NCBI RefSeq assembly: GCF_933509905.1
Contig: NZ_OW150024.1
Span: 1,848,001 to 1,912,000 of the forward strand
DNA: 64,000 nucleotides
DNA from: Trichlorobacter ammonificans
GTDB taxonomy: Bacteria > Desulfobacterota > Desulfuromonadia > Geobacterales > Pseudopelobacteraceae
Direction of reading: 5' to 3'
Numbering within the stretch: the stretch's first letter is position 1; every line of letters starts with the position of its first letter. The notes beneath the pieces were generated by a model. That model was not told where the DNA came from. It saw only the letters and a list, made by a program, of their open reading frames with translations, and did no database searches. The position numbers and the translations under genes are program-made. This document shows, piece after piece, positions 19,340-28,065 of this stretch.

Positions 19340-19908
19340 GGTCGCACGCTCCCACCGACCTCCTGTTCGCATTCATCCATCAGTCGCTGCAGTTCCGCCT
19401 CGTCAAGGTCCGGCAGCAGAAAACTGCCCTGGGCATCCTTCTCAACCCGGCTGATACCGGGATACCGCCGCTCCAGCACCTTCAGTTCCATGGCCTGTTT
19501 CCTGACGGTGGCCAGAAGACGCCGGTTTTCCGCCTCAAGATCGTATTTCTCAAGGGCAGCGCGGATGGCAAACTTCAGCTCCAGGTCGTCCCAGGGTTTG
19601 GTGAAGAAGCGGTAGACTTCTCCCTGGTTGACCGCCTTCATGGCAGATTCAAGGGTGGCATGGCCGGTGAGCAGTATCCGCACCGTAGCGGGATAACGCT
19701 CCCGCACGGCAGCCAGGAGTTCACTCCCCTGCATGCCGGTCATCCGTTCATCGGAAATCACCAGTTTGAATGTCTGCCGTTTCAACAGTTCCAGGGCCGC
19801 TTCTCCGCTTTGCGCCGTAACCACCTCATACGGCTCGTCCATCAGGGCGCGGCAAAGTGCGGACAGGACATTCGCTTCATCATCGACCAGCAGGATTGCA
19901 GCAGCCAT
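19336..19908 (-). CDS. Response regulator with short C-terminal extension
   Basis: 190 residues. The receiver domain spans about 3-122, with acidic DD in LVDDE, the phosphoacceptor aspartate in LVISDERMTGMQG and the conserved lysine in FFTKPWDD. A predicted helical or coiled segment and a non-DNA-binding tail of about 70 residues follow, so the output is likely protein interaction. AAGGAG lies eight bases before the ATG at 19908; the GTG three codons upstream is less likely. The stop overlaps the start of the histidine kinase gene, and the ATPase gene ends 18 bases before this start. Confidence 0.88.
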   Translation of the reverse strand: MAAAILLVDDEANVLSALCRALMDEPYEVVTAQSGEAALELLKRQTFKLVISDERMTGMQGSELLAAVRERYPATVRILLTGHATLESAMKAVNQGEVYRFFTKPWDDLELKFAIRAALEKYDLEAENRRLLATVRKQAMELKVLERRYPGISRVEKDAQGSFLLPDLDEAELQRLMDECEQEVGGSVRP

Positions 19909-19926
19909 AGGGTACACTCCTTGTCG

Positions 19927-22329
19927 TCACTTCTCACGCCCTGTTCCGCAGTAGGGACAGGTGTGCCATCCCTTTTCCAGCGGTAGATGGCAGGAACGGC
20001 ACAGATCGCTGCGGAAGGTCCCGCACTGGGGGCAGAACAGAAAACGGGAGTCCATCATGAAACCACAGCTGGGACAGGACCGCTCAATCCGCACCGCCGG
20101 CCCCAGCACCCGGAGCAGTTCATCCAGGGTGGTCATGCCGCGTCGCACCTTTTCCAGGCCGTCCTCCAGCAGGGTACGCATACCGTTACCCCTGGCCAGG
20201 GTCAGCAGTTCGGACTCCCGGTAGTTGGTACCGATCATCTGGCGGTAGTCGTCGTTCATCACGAAGATCTCGTAGACCCCCAGCCGCCCCTTGTAGCCGG
20301 TGTTGTTACAGCGGCTGCAGCCGGCTCCCCGGGCCACGCCGTTGTCGAAGAACCCGGCCGGTACCCGCAGCAGTTCGCACTGCTGCGGGTCGGGAGCAGT
20401 GGTCTGCCGGCAGTCCGGACAGATACGCCGCACCAGACGCTGGGCCACGATCCCTTCCAGAGCCGAGGCCAGGATGAAGGGCTTGATCCCCATATCGATC
20501 AGCCGGGTGATGGAGGCGATGGCGCTGTTGGTGTGCAGGGTGGAGAGCACCATGTGGCCGGTGAGCGCCGCCTTGAAGGCGACGTCGGCGGTCTCGAAGT
20601 CCCGCATCTCTCCCACCAGGATCACATCCGGGTCCTGCCGCAGGGTTGAACGCAGCACCTGGGCAAAGGTGAGTCCGATTTTTTCGTGGATGGAGACCTG
20701 GTTGGCTTCCTCCAGAAAGTATTCCACCGGCTCCTCGATGGTCTCGAAGTTCTTGCTGGGGTTCATCATGGCGGAAAGCAGCGAGTAGAGCAGCGTGGTC
20801 TTGCCGCTGCCCGTCGGGCCGGTGGCGATGATCACCCCTTGCGGCTTGCGGGCCACCAGCTCAATCTGCTTCATATCCTCCGGCAGCACCCCCAGTTCTT
20901 CCAGACGCCTGATGGCGGCGCTCTTGTCCAGAATCCGCATGACGATCTTCTCGCCGTTCAGCGTAGGCAGGGAGGATACCCGCATATCCACGATACGGGT
21001 GCCGGACTTGACGGTGATCCGTCCGTCCTGGGGGCGGCGGCGTTCGGCGATGTCCATCTTGGCCAGGATCTTGATGCGGGAGATCACCGCGGCATGCAGG
21101 TCCGATGGAATCCTGATCTTGGCGTGCAGCATGCCGTCGATCCGGTAGCGGATTAGGGAGTATTTGGTCTTGGCCTCGATATGGATGTCGCTGGCGCCGT
21201 AGCGGATCGCCTCGGAAATGATGGCGTTCACGATGCGGATGACCGGCGGCACCTTCGAGGAGCCGATCAGCTCCTCGACCGACACCTCCTTCTCCTCCTC
21301 CTCGAGCACGATGTCGATCTCGTCCATCGGCTCCAGGCCGCTCATCTCCTCCAGGCCGTCCTGCTGTTCCCAAGCTTGCTGCAGACGCTGGCTGATCTGA
21401 CCGGCGGGAGCCAGCACGGCCGTAACCCGCAAACCGGTCACCCGCGCGATGTTGTCACACTTGAGGATGTCCGAGGGATCGGCCATGGCGATGGTCAACA
21501 GACTCCCCTCCAGCCGGACCGGCAGCAGGTGGCTCTTTTCGCAGATCTCGCGGGGCAGGCAGCGGGCCACGTTCTGGGGAATGGTCAGTTCGCGCAGATC
21601 CAGCAGATCGATTCCCAGCGCCTTCTGCAGCGCCGCCAGCAGGTGTGGTTCGGTCACCAGCCCTAGGCGGACCAGGGTGACTCCCAGGAACTCCCCCGCC
21701 TCCTGGCTGCCGACGGCCAGAGCCAGCTCCTCCCGCCCCACCAGACCGCTGTTCACCAGGATTTCCCCCAGCCTGCCGCGATTTTCGTCGAACAGGCCGG
21801 CATAGTTGCTGAGCTTGTTCTGCTGCTGTTTTGCCAGCTCCTTCAGACGCCGGTTTTCATGCATCAGCACGTACTGTTGCAGGGCCAGCGAGACGGTCAG
21901 TCGCAAATCCTCGTCATTCCAGGGTTTGGTGATGAACTTGTAAACCGCCCCGTCCTTCACCGCCCCCATGATGGAATTGACGTCGGCATAGCCGGTCAGC
22001 ATGATCCTGATGGTCTGCGGATACTGTTCCCTGATCAGCTTGAGCAGTTCCGCGCCGGTCATGCCGGGCATGCGGTGGTCGCAGATCACCAGATGCACCG
22101 GCTGCTGCGCCAGCAGCTGGAGGGCCTTTGCTCCGGAATCGGCGGTGAGGATGGAGTAGTTCTCCTCAAGGAATATCCGCTTGAGGGCACTCAGGACTCC
22201 CGGTTCGTCATCGACGAAGAGCAGACAGAACTGCTCGGGTGTCGGATTGTCCGCATCGGTATCGACCGATTCTGCGGCTGTCCCGACGTCGGTTCCCGCG
22301 GTCCTGAAGAGATGTGCGTACCGTGACAT
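19927..22329 (-). CDS. Receiver - MshEN - PilB/GspE-type ATPase - double zinc-ribbon fusion protein
   Basis: 800 residues. Residues 34-150 form a receiver domain with phosphoacceptor D84 and a KPWND motif. Residues 186-209 (start RLGEILVNSG, end Q209) match the 24-residue c-di-GMP-binding motif of MshEN domains, and a second, looser copy is at 214-237. The secretion/pilus ATPase core follows, with Walker A GPTGSGKT at 504-511, Walker B DVILVGEMRD at 568-577, and the usual tetracysteine zinc site (CPDC at 637-640, CSRC at 671-674). An unusual C-terminal extension has two further zinc ribbons (C752/C755/C766/C769 and C777/C780/C791/C794). It has the motor family's ATPase motifs, but its partner machine is not encoded nearby. 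Confidence 0.9.
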   Translation of the reverse strand: MSRYAHLFRTAGTDVGTAAESVDTDADNPTPEQFCLLFVDDEPGVLSALKRIFLEENYSILTADSGAKALQLLAQQPVHLVICDHRMPGMTGAELLKLIREQYPQTIRIMLTGYADVNSIMGAVKDGAVYKFITKPWNDEDLRLTVSLALQQYVLMHENRRLKELAKQQQNKLSNYAGLFDENRGRLGEILVNSGLVGREELALAVGSQEAGEFLGVTLVRLGLVTEPHLLAALQKALGIDLLDLRELTIPQNVARCLPREICEKSHLLPVRLEGSLLTIAMADPSDILKCDNIARVTGLRVTAVLAPAGQISQRLQQAWEQQDGLEEMSGLEPMDEIDIVLEEEEKEVSVEELIGSSKVPPVIRIVNAIISEAIRYGASDIHIEAKTKYSLIRYRIDGMLHAKIRIPSDLHAAVISRIKILAKMDIAERRRPQDGRITVKSGTRIVDMRVSSLPTLNGEKIVMRILDKSAAIRRLEELGVLPEDMKQIELVARKPQGVIIATGPTGSGKTTLLYSLLSAMMNPSKNFETIEEPVEYFLEEANQVSIHEKIGLTFAQVLRSTLRQDPDVILVGEMRDFETADVAFKAALTGHMVLSTLHTNSAIASITRLIDMGIKPFILASALEGIVAQRLVRRICPDCRQTTAPDPQQCELLRVPAGFFDNGVARGAGCSRCNNTGYKGRLGVYEIFVMNDDYRQMIGTNYRESELLTLARGNGMRTLLEDGLEKVRRGMTTLDELLRVLGPAVRIERSCPSCGFMMDSRFLFCPQCGTFRSDLCRSCHLPLEKGWHTCPYCGTGREK

Positions 22330-22332
22330 GAC

Positions 22333-23640
22333 TTATCCCTTTTCCGAAGAGGGCAGCCGGACCAGGACGGTGGTGCCGCTGTCGGTTCCGGTTCTGGACG
22401 TAACCTCGATACTGCCGCCTGCCCCGGCAATGATCTCGCGGGCCACGGCAAGTCCCATGCCGGTGCCGCTGCCGACCTGCCGGGTGGTGAAGAACGGGTC
22501 AAAGATGCGGGGGATATCCGCCTCAGGTATACCACAACCGTTGTCGGCGATGCTGATGACAATGGCGTCACCCTCAAGGCGGGAGTGCAGCGCCAGCTGC
22601 AGATCGCTGCTTCGGGATTTCAGCGCATTGTCGATGATGTTGCCGAAGGCCTGGGCCACAAGCGGTGCATGGCAGGTGAAAAGCGGCAGCGGTTGCAGGT
22701 CGGTGGTCAGCTTCGTGTCCGGCGGAAAATTGCCGGCCAGGGAGGCGAGCACCTGCTCAAGCTCCAGGTTCAGATCGATGCTGTTCTGTTCCATCCCGTC
22801 CAGGCAGGTGAAGCCTTTCAGCTCGGCGACGATCCGGGCGATGCGGTCAGCCCCGTCAACAGATTGCCCCAGCAGCACAGCGCTGTCCTCCAGCACAAAG
22901 TCCATTTTCAGTTCATTCCAGCGTTTTGAAGCCTGCGTGCGAATCGTCGCGGTTGAGCTTTCCTCCTCAAGCAGGCGACGGTATACGCCCAGCATCTCAA
23001 CGAGACGATTGAGGTACTTGCTGAAACTGCCCAGGTTGCTGCGGATGAATCCGATGGGGTTGTTGATTTCATGGGCCATGCCGGCGGCAAGCTGTCCCAC
23101 GGCGGCAAGCTTTTCCTGCTGCAGGAGACGGTTGTATGCCGTGCGCAACTCGGCGGTCCGCTCTTCCACTTTCTGTTCCAGTTCGCGGGCCAGGGTGCGG
23201 TAGCGGCGTTCCGACTCCAGCAGCTGGCGGTTGGTGAGCACCAACTGGTCGTAGGACTCCTGGACCACGCTGGTATGCACCTCGGTGGTCAGCATCCGCT
23301 TCAGATTGTTGGTCACCGTCAACTGCAGGGCGTTCTGCATGACCTTTGCCACCGCCTCGAACAGCGGCGTCACCGCCTCCATCTCAAGCAGCAGGGTGCC
23401 CTGCGGCTCCCCCTCCACCCTGATCGGCAGCCTGATGGCGGCCGGTTCAGGCCGGGACGGAGGATGGGGATCGCCGGCTTCGCAGAAGGGCAGGCCGTCT
23501 GCATCCAGAAGTGCTGCCCGGCTGATGCCGGTTGCCAGGGCGCCGTGCAGCAGCGGCTCAATCTCCGACCGGCCGATGATCTGGGAAAGGTGCTTTTCCT
23601 CGCCGACGACAAAGGATATGTGGGGTGTGGTCTCGTTCAT
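22333..23640 (-). CDS. Soluble sensor histidine kinase
   Basis: 435 residues with no membrane helix. The first ~115 residues look like a small-ligand or GAF-like input domain with a possible cysteine at C53. A coiled linker spans about 120-178. The H-box has H190 in GMAHEINNPIGFI, followed by N-box IIDNALKS and G-boxes DNGCGI and GTGMGLA. The start ATG overlaps the stop of the MglA-like GTPase gene (ATGA), and its own stop is three bases before the ATPase fusion. This suggests GTPase, kinase and ATPase are made together. The type of signal is unknown. Confidence 0.88.
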   Translation of the reverse strand: MNETTPHISFVVGEEKHLSQIIGRSEIEPLLHGALATGISRAALLDADGLPFCEAGDPHPPSRPEPAAIRLPIRVEGEPQGTLLLEMEAVTPLFEAVAKVMQNALQLTVTNNLKRMLTTEVHTSVVQESYDQLVLTNRQLLESERRYRTLARELEQKVEERTAELRTAYNRLLQQEKLAAVGQLAAGMAHEINNPIGFIRSNLGSFSKYLNRLVEMLGVYRRLLEEESSTATIRTQASKRWNELKMDFVLEDSAVLLGQSVDGADRIARIVAELKGFTCLDGMEQNSIDLNLELEQVLASLAGNFPPDTKLTTDLQPLPLFTCHAPLVAQAFGNIIDNALKSRSSDLQLALHSRLEGDAIVISIADNGCGIPEADIPRIFDPFFTTRQVGSGTGMGLAVAREIIAGAGGSIEVTSRTGTDSGTTVLVRLPSSEKG

Positions 23641-24284
23641 AGCCGCACCATCGCCCGCAGGAATGCCGCGCGGTCGACCCCGTACCGTTCCCGCAGGTGC
23701 AGTTTTGCATCAACGGCATCAAAGAGCAGTTCCACCGCCTTGCCGAAAGTCTCAATCACCCCCTGCCCCTGCAACGCCGACGCCATCATGACCGCCAGAC
23801 CGCTTTCCCTCCAGGTGGCTCTGAGCTCATCCTCGGCAACGATATCCGGCAGGTCGCGCTTGTTGAACTGCACCACCAGCGGCACCGTTTCTATGGCAAG
23901 TCCCACCAGCGCCAGATTCTGCTCCAGATTGGCGAAACTTTCCCCATTGATTCCCATCATGCCGGTCCTGGAATCAGCCACGAACACCACGCCGTCCGCA
24001 CGCTGCAGCACCGCCTTGCGGGTGGCGTCGTGCCGGACCTGTCCGGGCACGGTGAAGACCTTCAACTTGATCTTGAGGCCCGACGGTGCCTCGTAAAAAA
24101 ACGGCAGCAGATCAAAGTAGATAGTCCGGTCCTCGGTGGTGTCCAGCATCATCAGCTCACCCCGCCCCTCCTGCTCAAGCCGGTCGTGAAGGCACAGCAG
24201 GTTCGTGGTCTTGCCGGAAAGGGCGGGTCCGTAGTAGACCAGCTTCAGCACCAGTTTGTTGCGGCGTTCGTCGAATTCGATCAT
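23637..24284 (-). CDS. MglA-family Ras-like small GTPase
   Basis: 215 residues. The P-loop GPALSGKT is at 19-26, the switch I threonine in EDRT at about 54, switch II reads VPGQ (79-82) rather than DxxG, and NKRD is at 141-144. The start VYYGPALSGKTTNL and the stretch FTVPGQVRHDATRKAVL match MglA, the GTPase that sets cell polarity and directs type IV pili or gliding machinery in Myxococcus. No MglB (roadblock) gene is next to it. It is embedded between an HD-type regulator (16 bases upstream) and a kinase (overlapping stop), so it belongs to the operon. Confidence 0.88.
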   Translation of the reverse strand: MIEFDERRNKLVLKLVYYGPALSGKTTNLLCLHDRLEQEGRGELMMLDTTEDRTIYFDLLPFFYEAPSGLKIKLKVFTVPGQVRHDATRKAVLQRADGVVFVADSRTGMMGINGESFANLEQNLALVGLAIETVPLVVQFNKRDLPDIVAEDELRATWRESGLAVMMASALQGQGVIETFGKAVELLFDAVDAKLHLRERYGVDRAAFLRAMVRL

Positions 24285-24300
24285 GGCCGGACCTGACGTC

Positions 24301-25629
24301 TCACCCCTGGGAGGTACGGATCAGGGCAAAGACCCCCTGCTCCGGGGGATCGAGCTGATAGTAGCGGGTGATCGAAACGATCATGGAATCGTCCAGCACG
24401 GTGCCGCGGTCCAGGAGCAGCAGACCGGTGCCGCTGTAAAGATCGCGAGTCAGCAGCATGCCGGCCTTCAGTTCCGCCGGTTTCAACTCCAACTCGACGG
24501 TTGCCTGGTCGTCGAACGCCGGCATGGCGGGGTAGGCATAGTGAAACGCCTTGCGGAAAACCCGCTGCAGGGTCGGATCAAGTTTTGTCTCCAGGGTCAT
24601 TTCCACCCGGGCCAGGGCCTGTTCGGCGCTATCGCCTCCGGCAATGGCCCGGTCCAGCTGGTCGGCGTAGGCAAGGATGCGAGCCCCCAGGGGTATCTGG
24701 TCCCCGGCCAGCCGGTCCGGAAAGCCGTTGCCGTCGAACTGTTCATGGTGGTGGCGGATCAGGGCGCCGGCCGGCCGCAGGTCGGCGATATGATCGATGG
24801 CCATCTGGGACCGGACCGGATGCTGGGCGTACAGGCGGAATTCGTCCGGAGGGAGCACATCCGGCGCAATCTCCAGTATCCGCTCGGGTATGCCGATCTC
24901 GCCGATGTCGTGGAGCAGGGCAGCGATCCTGATGGTCTCCTGTTCCTCCGGCATCAGCCCATACTCGCGGGCGGCATGGGCGGCCAGCTCCGCCACGTTG
25001 CGGGAATGTTGCTTCATCCGCCCTCCCCGCAACTCCACCAGGCTGGAAAAGGCGCTGATCATGCCGGTGTAGTTCTCTTTCAGGTGCAGGAGCGCTTCGT
25101 TCAGATCGTCGGCCTTCTTGCGGATGGCGGTGGTCTGCTGCAGCACGCGGCTTTTCAGATTTTCGTTCCACTGCTTCAGTTCTTCGTTCTGGGCCTGGAC
25201 GACCGCCTGCAGTCGCCGGTTTTCCCTGGTCAGCTCCCAGGTCTCCACCGCTCCCCGCAGGGTCTGCAGCAGGTCGTCGTCGTTCCAGGGCTTGGAGAGG
25301 TAACGACTTGCCCCCCCCCTGTTGATGGCATCGACAGCAGCGGAGATGTCCGAATAGCCGGTCAACAGCATCCGGATGGCATCAGGGGCTAATTCCCGGG
25401 ACTTATGCAGAAACTCGGCACCGTTCATGCCGGGCATCCGCTGATCGGAGACGATCAGGGCGACCTCCGGCATCTGCTGCAGGCACTCCAGCCCCTGCTG
25501 GCCGGAGGTGGCCGTGACCACCGAGAACGCCTCGTCCATGGTAAGCCGGACCATGGCCTTGAGGATATTCTCCTCGTCGTCCACGAACAGGACGGAGGGG
25601 GAAACGGGTTGCTGGGGTTGTTGATCCAT
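24301..25629 (-). CDS. Response regulator with HD-GYP-like output domain
   Basis: 442 residues. The receiver domain (about 12-125) has D62 and KPWND. A coiled linker leads to an HD-GYP-type domain with HSRNVAEL (208-215), the HD pair H240-D241, a downstream H270, HHE at 294-296 and DGNGFP at 299-304. HD-GYP enzymes hydrolyse c-di-GMP. Two family positions differ here: HDIGK reads HDIGE, and GYP reads GFP, so activity is possible but not assured. About 110 residues follow the HD domain. GGAGAG precedes the ATG at 25629; the frame extends further but without a ribosome site. Confidence 0.87.
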   Translation of the reverse strand: MDQQPQQPVSPSVLFVDDEENILKAMVRLTMDEAFSVVTATSGQQGLECLQQMPEVALIVSDQRMPGMNGAEFLHKSRELAPDAIRMLLTGYSDISAAVDAINRGGASRYLSKPWNDDDLLQTLRGAVETWELTRENRRLQAVVQAQNEELKQWNENLKSRVLQQTTAIRKKADDLNEALLHLKENYTGMISAFSSLVELRGGRMKQHSRNVAELAAHAAREYGLMPEEQETIRIAALLHDIGEIGIPERILEIAPDVLPPDEFRLYAQHPVRSQMAIDHIADLRPAGALIRHHHEQFDGNGFPDRLAGDQIPLGARILAYADQLDRAIAGGDSAEQALARVEMTLETKLDPTLQRVFRKAFHYAYPAMPAFDDQATVELELKPAELKAGMLLTRDLYSGTGLLLLDRGTVLDDSMIVSITRYYQLDPPEQGVFALIRTSQG

Positions 25630-25683
25630 GTAACTCTCCGTGAGGCGGTCAGTCAGCGGCACTCTGTCTGCTATGCCGTATGC

Positions 25684-26487
25684 TCATACTTCCAGAAAAA
25701 CCAGTACCACTGCTTCACTGTTGCAGAACATGACGGTGCGTCCCAGAATATGCCAGGTACGGTCGCAAAACGTCTCGTGCGCAACCACTGACTTTTCCTG
25801 CCGTATCCTGGTGACAAGGCTGTTGATCCGATGATCACAGCAGCTCTGGATATCGGCGCCAAAGAAATCTCCGCAGGCTTGGGCCATGATGGCGGCAGCG
25901 ATCGTATTGCAGTGCACGATCAAACCATTTTCATCGATCCCCACCACCCCCACCGGCAGGTTGCCCAGCATGGTCTGGGAAAACTCCAGGGCCTTGTTGC
26001 GCAGCTCCAGATCCTCGGTCCGCTGCCTGACCTTTTCTTCCAGGACCTGGTTGGCTTCAGTCAGTTCATCCAGCAGTTCCTGGTTGCGTTTCAGCAAAAA
26101 GTACCGTTCCAGGCAATTCTGGATGGTGACCCGCAGTTCGTCGTCGTTCCAGGGCTTGGGAATGAACTTGTAAATATGTCCTTCATTGATGGCAGCCACG
26201 ATGGCCCCGGCATCGGCATAGCCGGACAGCACGATCCGGACCGTGTCCGGCCACAGGGCAAAGACCTGTTTGAGAAAATCCACACCGTTCATGACCGGCA
26301 TCCGGTAGTCAGATATGACCACCTGGAACGTATTTCCTGCCTCTTTCAGCACGTTCAGGCCTTCTTCGCCAGAACCGGCAAGGACGATCTCGTAGTCATC
26401 ATCCAGAAATATCCGCTCCAGGGAGCGGAGAACGTTGCGCTCGTCATCAACGCAGAGTATGCGTACTGGCATAGTGTAGGCGTCCAT
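25684..26487 (-). CDS. Response regulator with coiled linker and PAS-like domain
   Basis: 267 residues. The receiver (about 8-125) has acidic DD at 14-15, phosphoacceptor D60 in VVISDYRMPVMNG and IPKPWND at the end. A coiled coil of ~40 residues is followed by a PAS-like domain (about 165-260, beginning FSQTMLGNLPVGVVGIDENG). No catalytic or DNA-binding output is visible, so it likely works by protein contact or senses a ligand itself. AGGAG lies before the ATG. It follows the heme kinase gene by 12 bases and precedes the HD regulator by 54. Confidence 0.87.
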   Translation of the reverse strand: MDAYTMPVRILCVDDERNVLRSLERIFLDDDYEIVLAGSGEEGLNVLKEAGNTFQVVISDYRMPVMNGVDFLKQVFALWPDTVRIVLSGYADAGAIVAAINEGHIYKFIPKPWNDDELRVTIQNCLERYFLLKRNQELLDELTEANQVLEEKVRQRTEDLELRNKALEFSQTMLGNLPVGVVGIDENGLIVHCNTIAAAIMAQACGDFFGADIQSCCDHRINSLVTRIRQEKSVVAHETFCDRTWHILGRTVMFCNSEAVVLVFLEV

Positions 26488-26499
26488 TTTCTGCTCCTG

Positions 26500-28065
26500 T
26501 CAGTCTGAATCCGCAGGCGCTACCGGTAGTCGCACGGTAAAGGTAGTTCCCTTGCCAACAGTGCTTTCAACACTGATTTCTCCATTATGCTTCTTGATGA
26601 TGTCGTAGCAGATGGAAAGTCCCAGGCCTGTCCCCTTGCCCACCTCCTTGGTGGTGAAGAACGGCTCGAAGATCCGCTCGAGATGTTCCTGCGCGATCCC
26701 GGCACCGGTATCGCTGATGGCGACAAACAGGTTGCTGTCGTCGCACCAGGTCTTTACCGTTATGGTGCCGTTGCCCTTAATGGCGTGGGCCGCGTTGACC
26801 AGAAGATTCAGGAACGCCTGATTGAGCTGCTGCGGGAAACATCTGAGTCTGGGCAATTCGCCGAATTCACGGTTCAGCACGGCAACGTACTTGATTTCGT
26901 TCCAGGCGATATTGATGGTTGTCTCCAGGGTTTCGTTCAGATCAACCCACGCGGTTTCAGCCTCGCTTACATGGGAGAAGCTTTTCAGGTCCTGAACGAT
27001 CCGTCGTACCCGCATGGCCCCGTCCTGACTTTCGGCGATCAGCTGATGGATGTCGTCAAGAATATGATTGATTTTCAGCCGTTTGCGTGCCTCCATCAAC
27101 TGGTGCACCGCTTCATGGTTGCCGGACCTCGCAACGGCCTGATCCGCTGATGCAATAAACTCGGAAAGACGGTTCAGATATTTGTCAAGGGTGCCGAGGT
27201 TGCTGGAGATGAATCCCATCGGATTGTTGATTTCGTGGGCGACTCCGGCGGCCAGTTGTCCCACCGAAGCCATCTTTTCATTCTGAAACAGTTGCCGTTG
27301 CATCACTTCAACAGCCTTGCCGGCAGCCTCTTCGCGGAGCAATACATCGGTAAGCCGTTTGCGTTTCAACTGAATGAACCCGACCCCCAGCAGCCAGATA
27401 CCACCATGCGCCACTGCAATGCTCAGCGTCAACTGCTGTTCGTTTCTCAAGAATGAGGCCAGAGGAACTGAAACAGATATTCCGCCACGCACCTCATCTA
27501 CTTTATATCCCTGATGTCCATGGCATTTAAGGCAACTTTGCTCGGTGACCATGGCCCGCATGTAGCGCAGGTACGGTTGCCCGTCAATCGGTGCCAGAGC
27601 ATGCAGCTCCCGTACCTGCTGTCGCTGAAACATGAGCAGGGCTGAACGCTCCCATTCATCGGGGCCGTTTTCCGGCCGTATCGGGTTCAGGCTTGTGATA
27701 TGCCCTTTAGCGCCATATTGCTCTTTACCCAGCTCGAACACCTGGCGCGTCATGTAAGCAGGATTCATCAGGGTCAACCGTTTTCCGGTGGTGGTTGTCA
27801 CATCCCGCTCTGGCATCATCGCAAGGTACGGGTTGGGTGGCGTCTGCTCGGTGATCGGCACATACACCCCTCCGTGGTTTGCGGCCCAGCGGCGGTAGAC
27901 AAGATCCTTGTCAAGGGAAAGAATGGCATGGCTAAGCGCCATTTTCCTGGTGTTATCCCTGCTCTGATAGATGTTCCAAAAGGCGGACACGACAATAACC
28001 AGCGTCCAGAAAACAGTGGCTGCCCAGGAAAAACGGACAATATCCTGTACGGTCTTATTTTTCAT
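26500..28065 (-). CDS. Sensor histidine kinase with periplasmic c-type heme domain (DUF3365/Tll0287-like)
   Basis: 521 residues. Membrane helices at about 15-33 and 212-230 enclose a periplasmic domain of the DUF3365 type. The covalent heme site CLKCH is at 178-182, within the family-typical context [16 protein letters not shown]. The cytoplasmic part has a short linker, H277 in [18 protein letters not shown]-box NLLVNAAHA, and G-boxes DTGAGI and GTGLGL. A heme in the sensor domain suggests redox or gas sensing. The kinase core is a close paralog of the neighbouring kinase upstream, pointing to tandem duplication. Its start overlaps that gene's stop by 11 bases. Confidence 0.9.
   Translation of the reverse strand: MKNKTVQDIVRFSWAATVFWTLVIVVSAFWNIYQSRDNTRKMALSHAILSLDKDLVYRRWAANHGGVYVPITEQTPPNPYLAMMPERDVTTTTGKRLTLMNPAYMTRQVFELGKEQYGAKGHITSLNPIRPENGPDEWERSALLMFQRQQVRELHALAPIDGQPYLRYMRAMVTEQSCLKCHGHQGYKVDEVRGGISVSVPLASFLRNEQQLTLSIAVAHGGIWLLGVGFIQLKRKRLTDVLLREEAAGKAVEVMQRQLFQNEKMASVGQLAAGVAHEINNPMGFISSNLGTLDKYLNRLSEFIASADQAVARSGNHEAVHQLMEARKRLKINHILDDIHQLIAESQDGAMRVRRIVQDLKSFSHVSEAETAWVDLNETLETTINIAWNEIKYVAVLNREFGELPRLRCFPQQLNQAFLNLLVNAAHAIKGNGTITVKTWCDDSNLFVAISDTGAGIAQEHLERIFEPFFTTKEVGKGTGLGLSICYDIIKKHNGEISVESTVGKGTTFTVRLPVAPADSD

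Noticed and set aside
18660-21700. Plus-strand frames in the signalling operon region
   Set aside because: Shadows of the minus-strand kinase and ATPase genes, without motifs.
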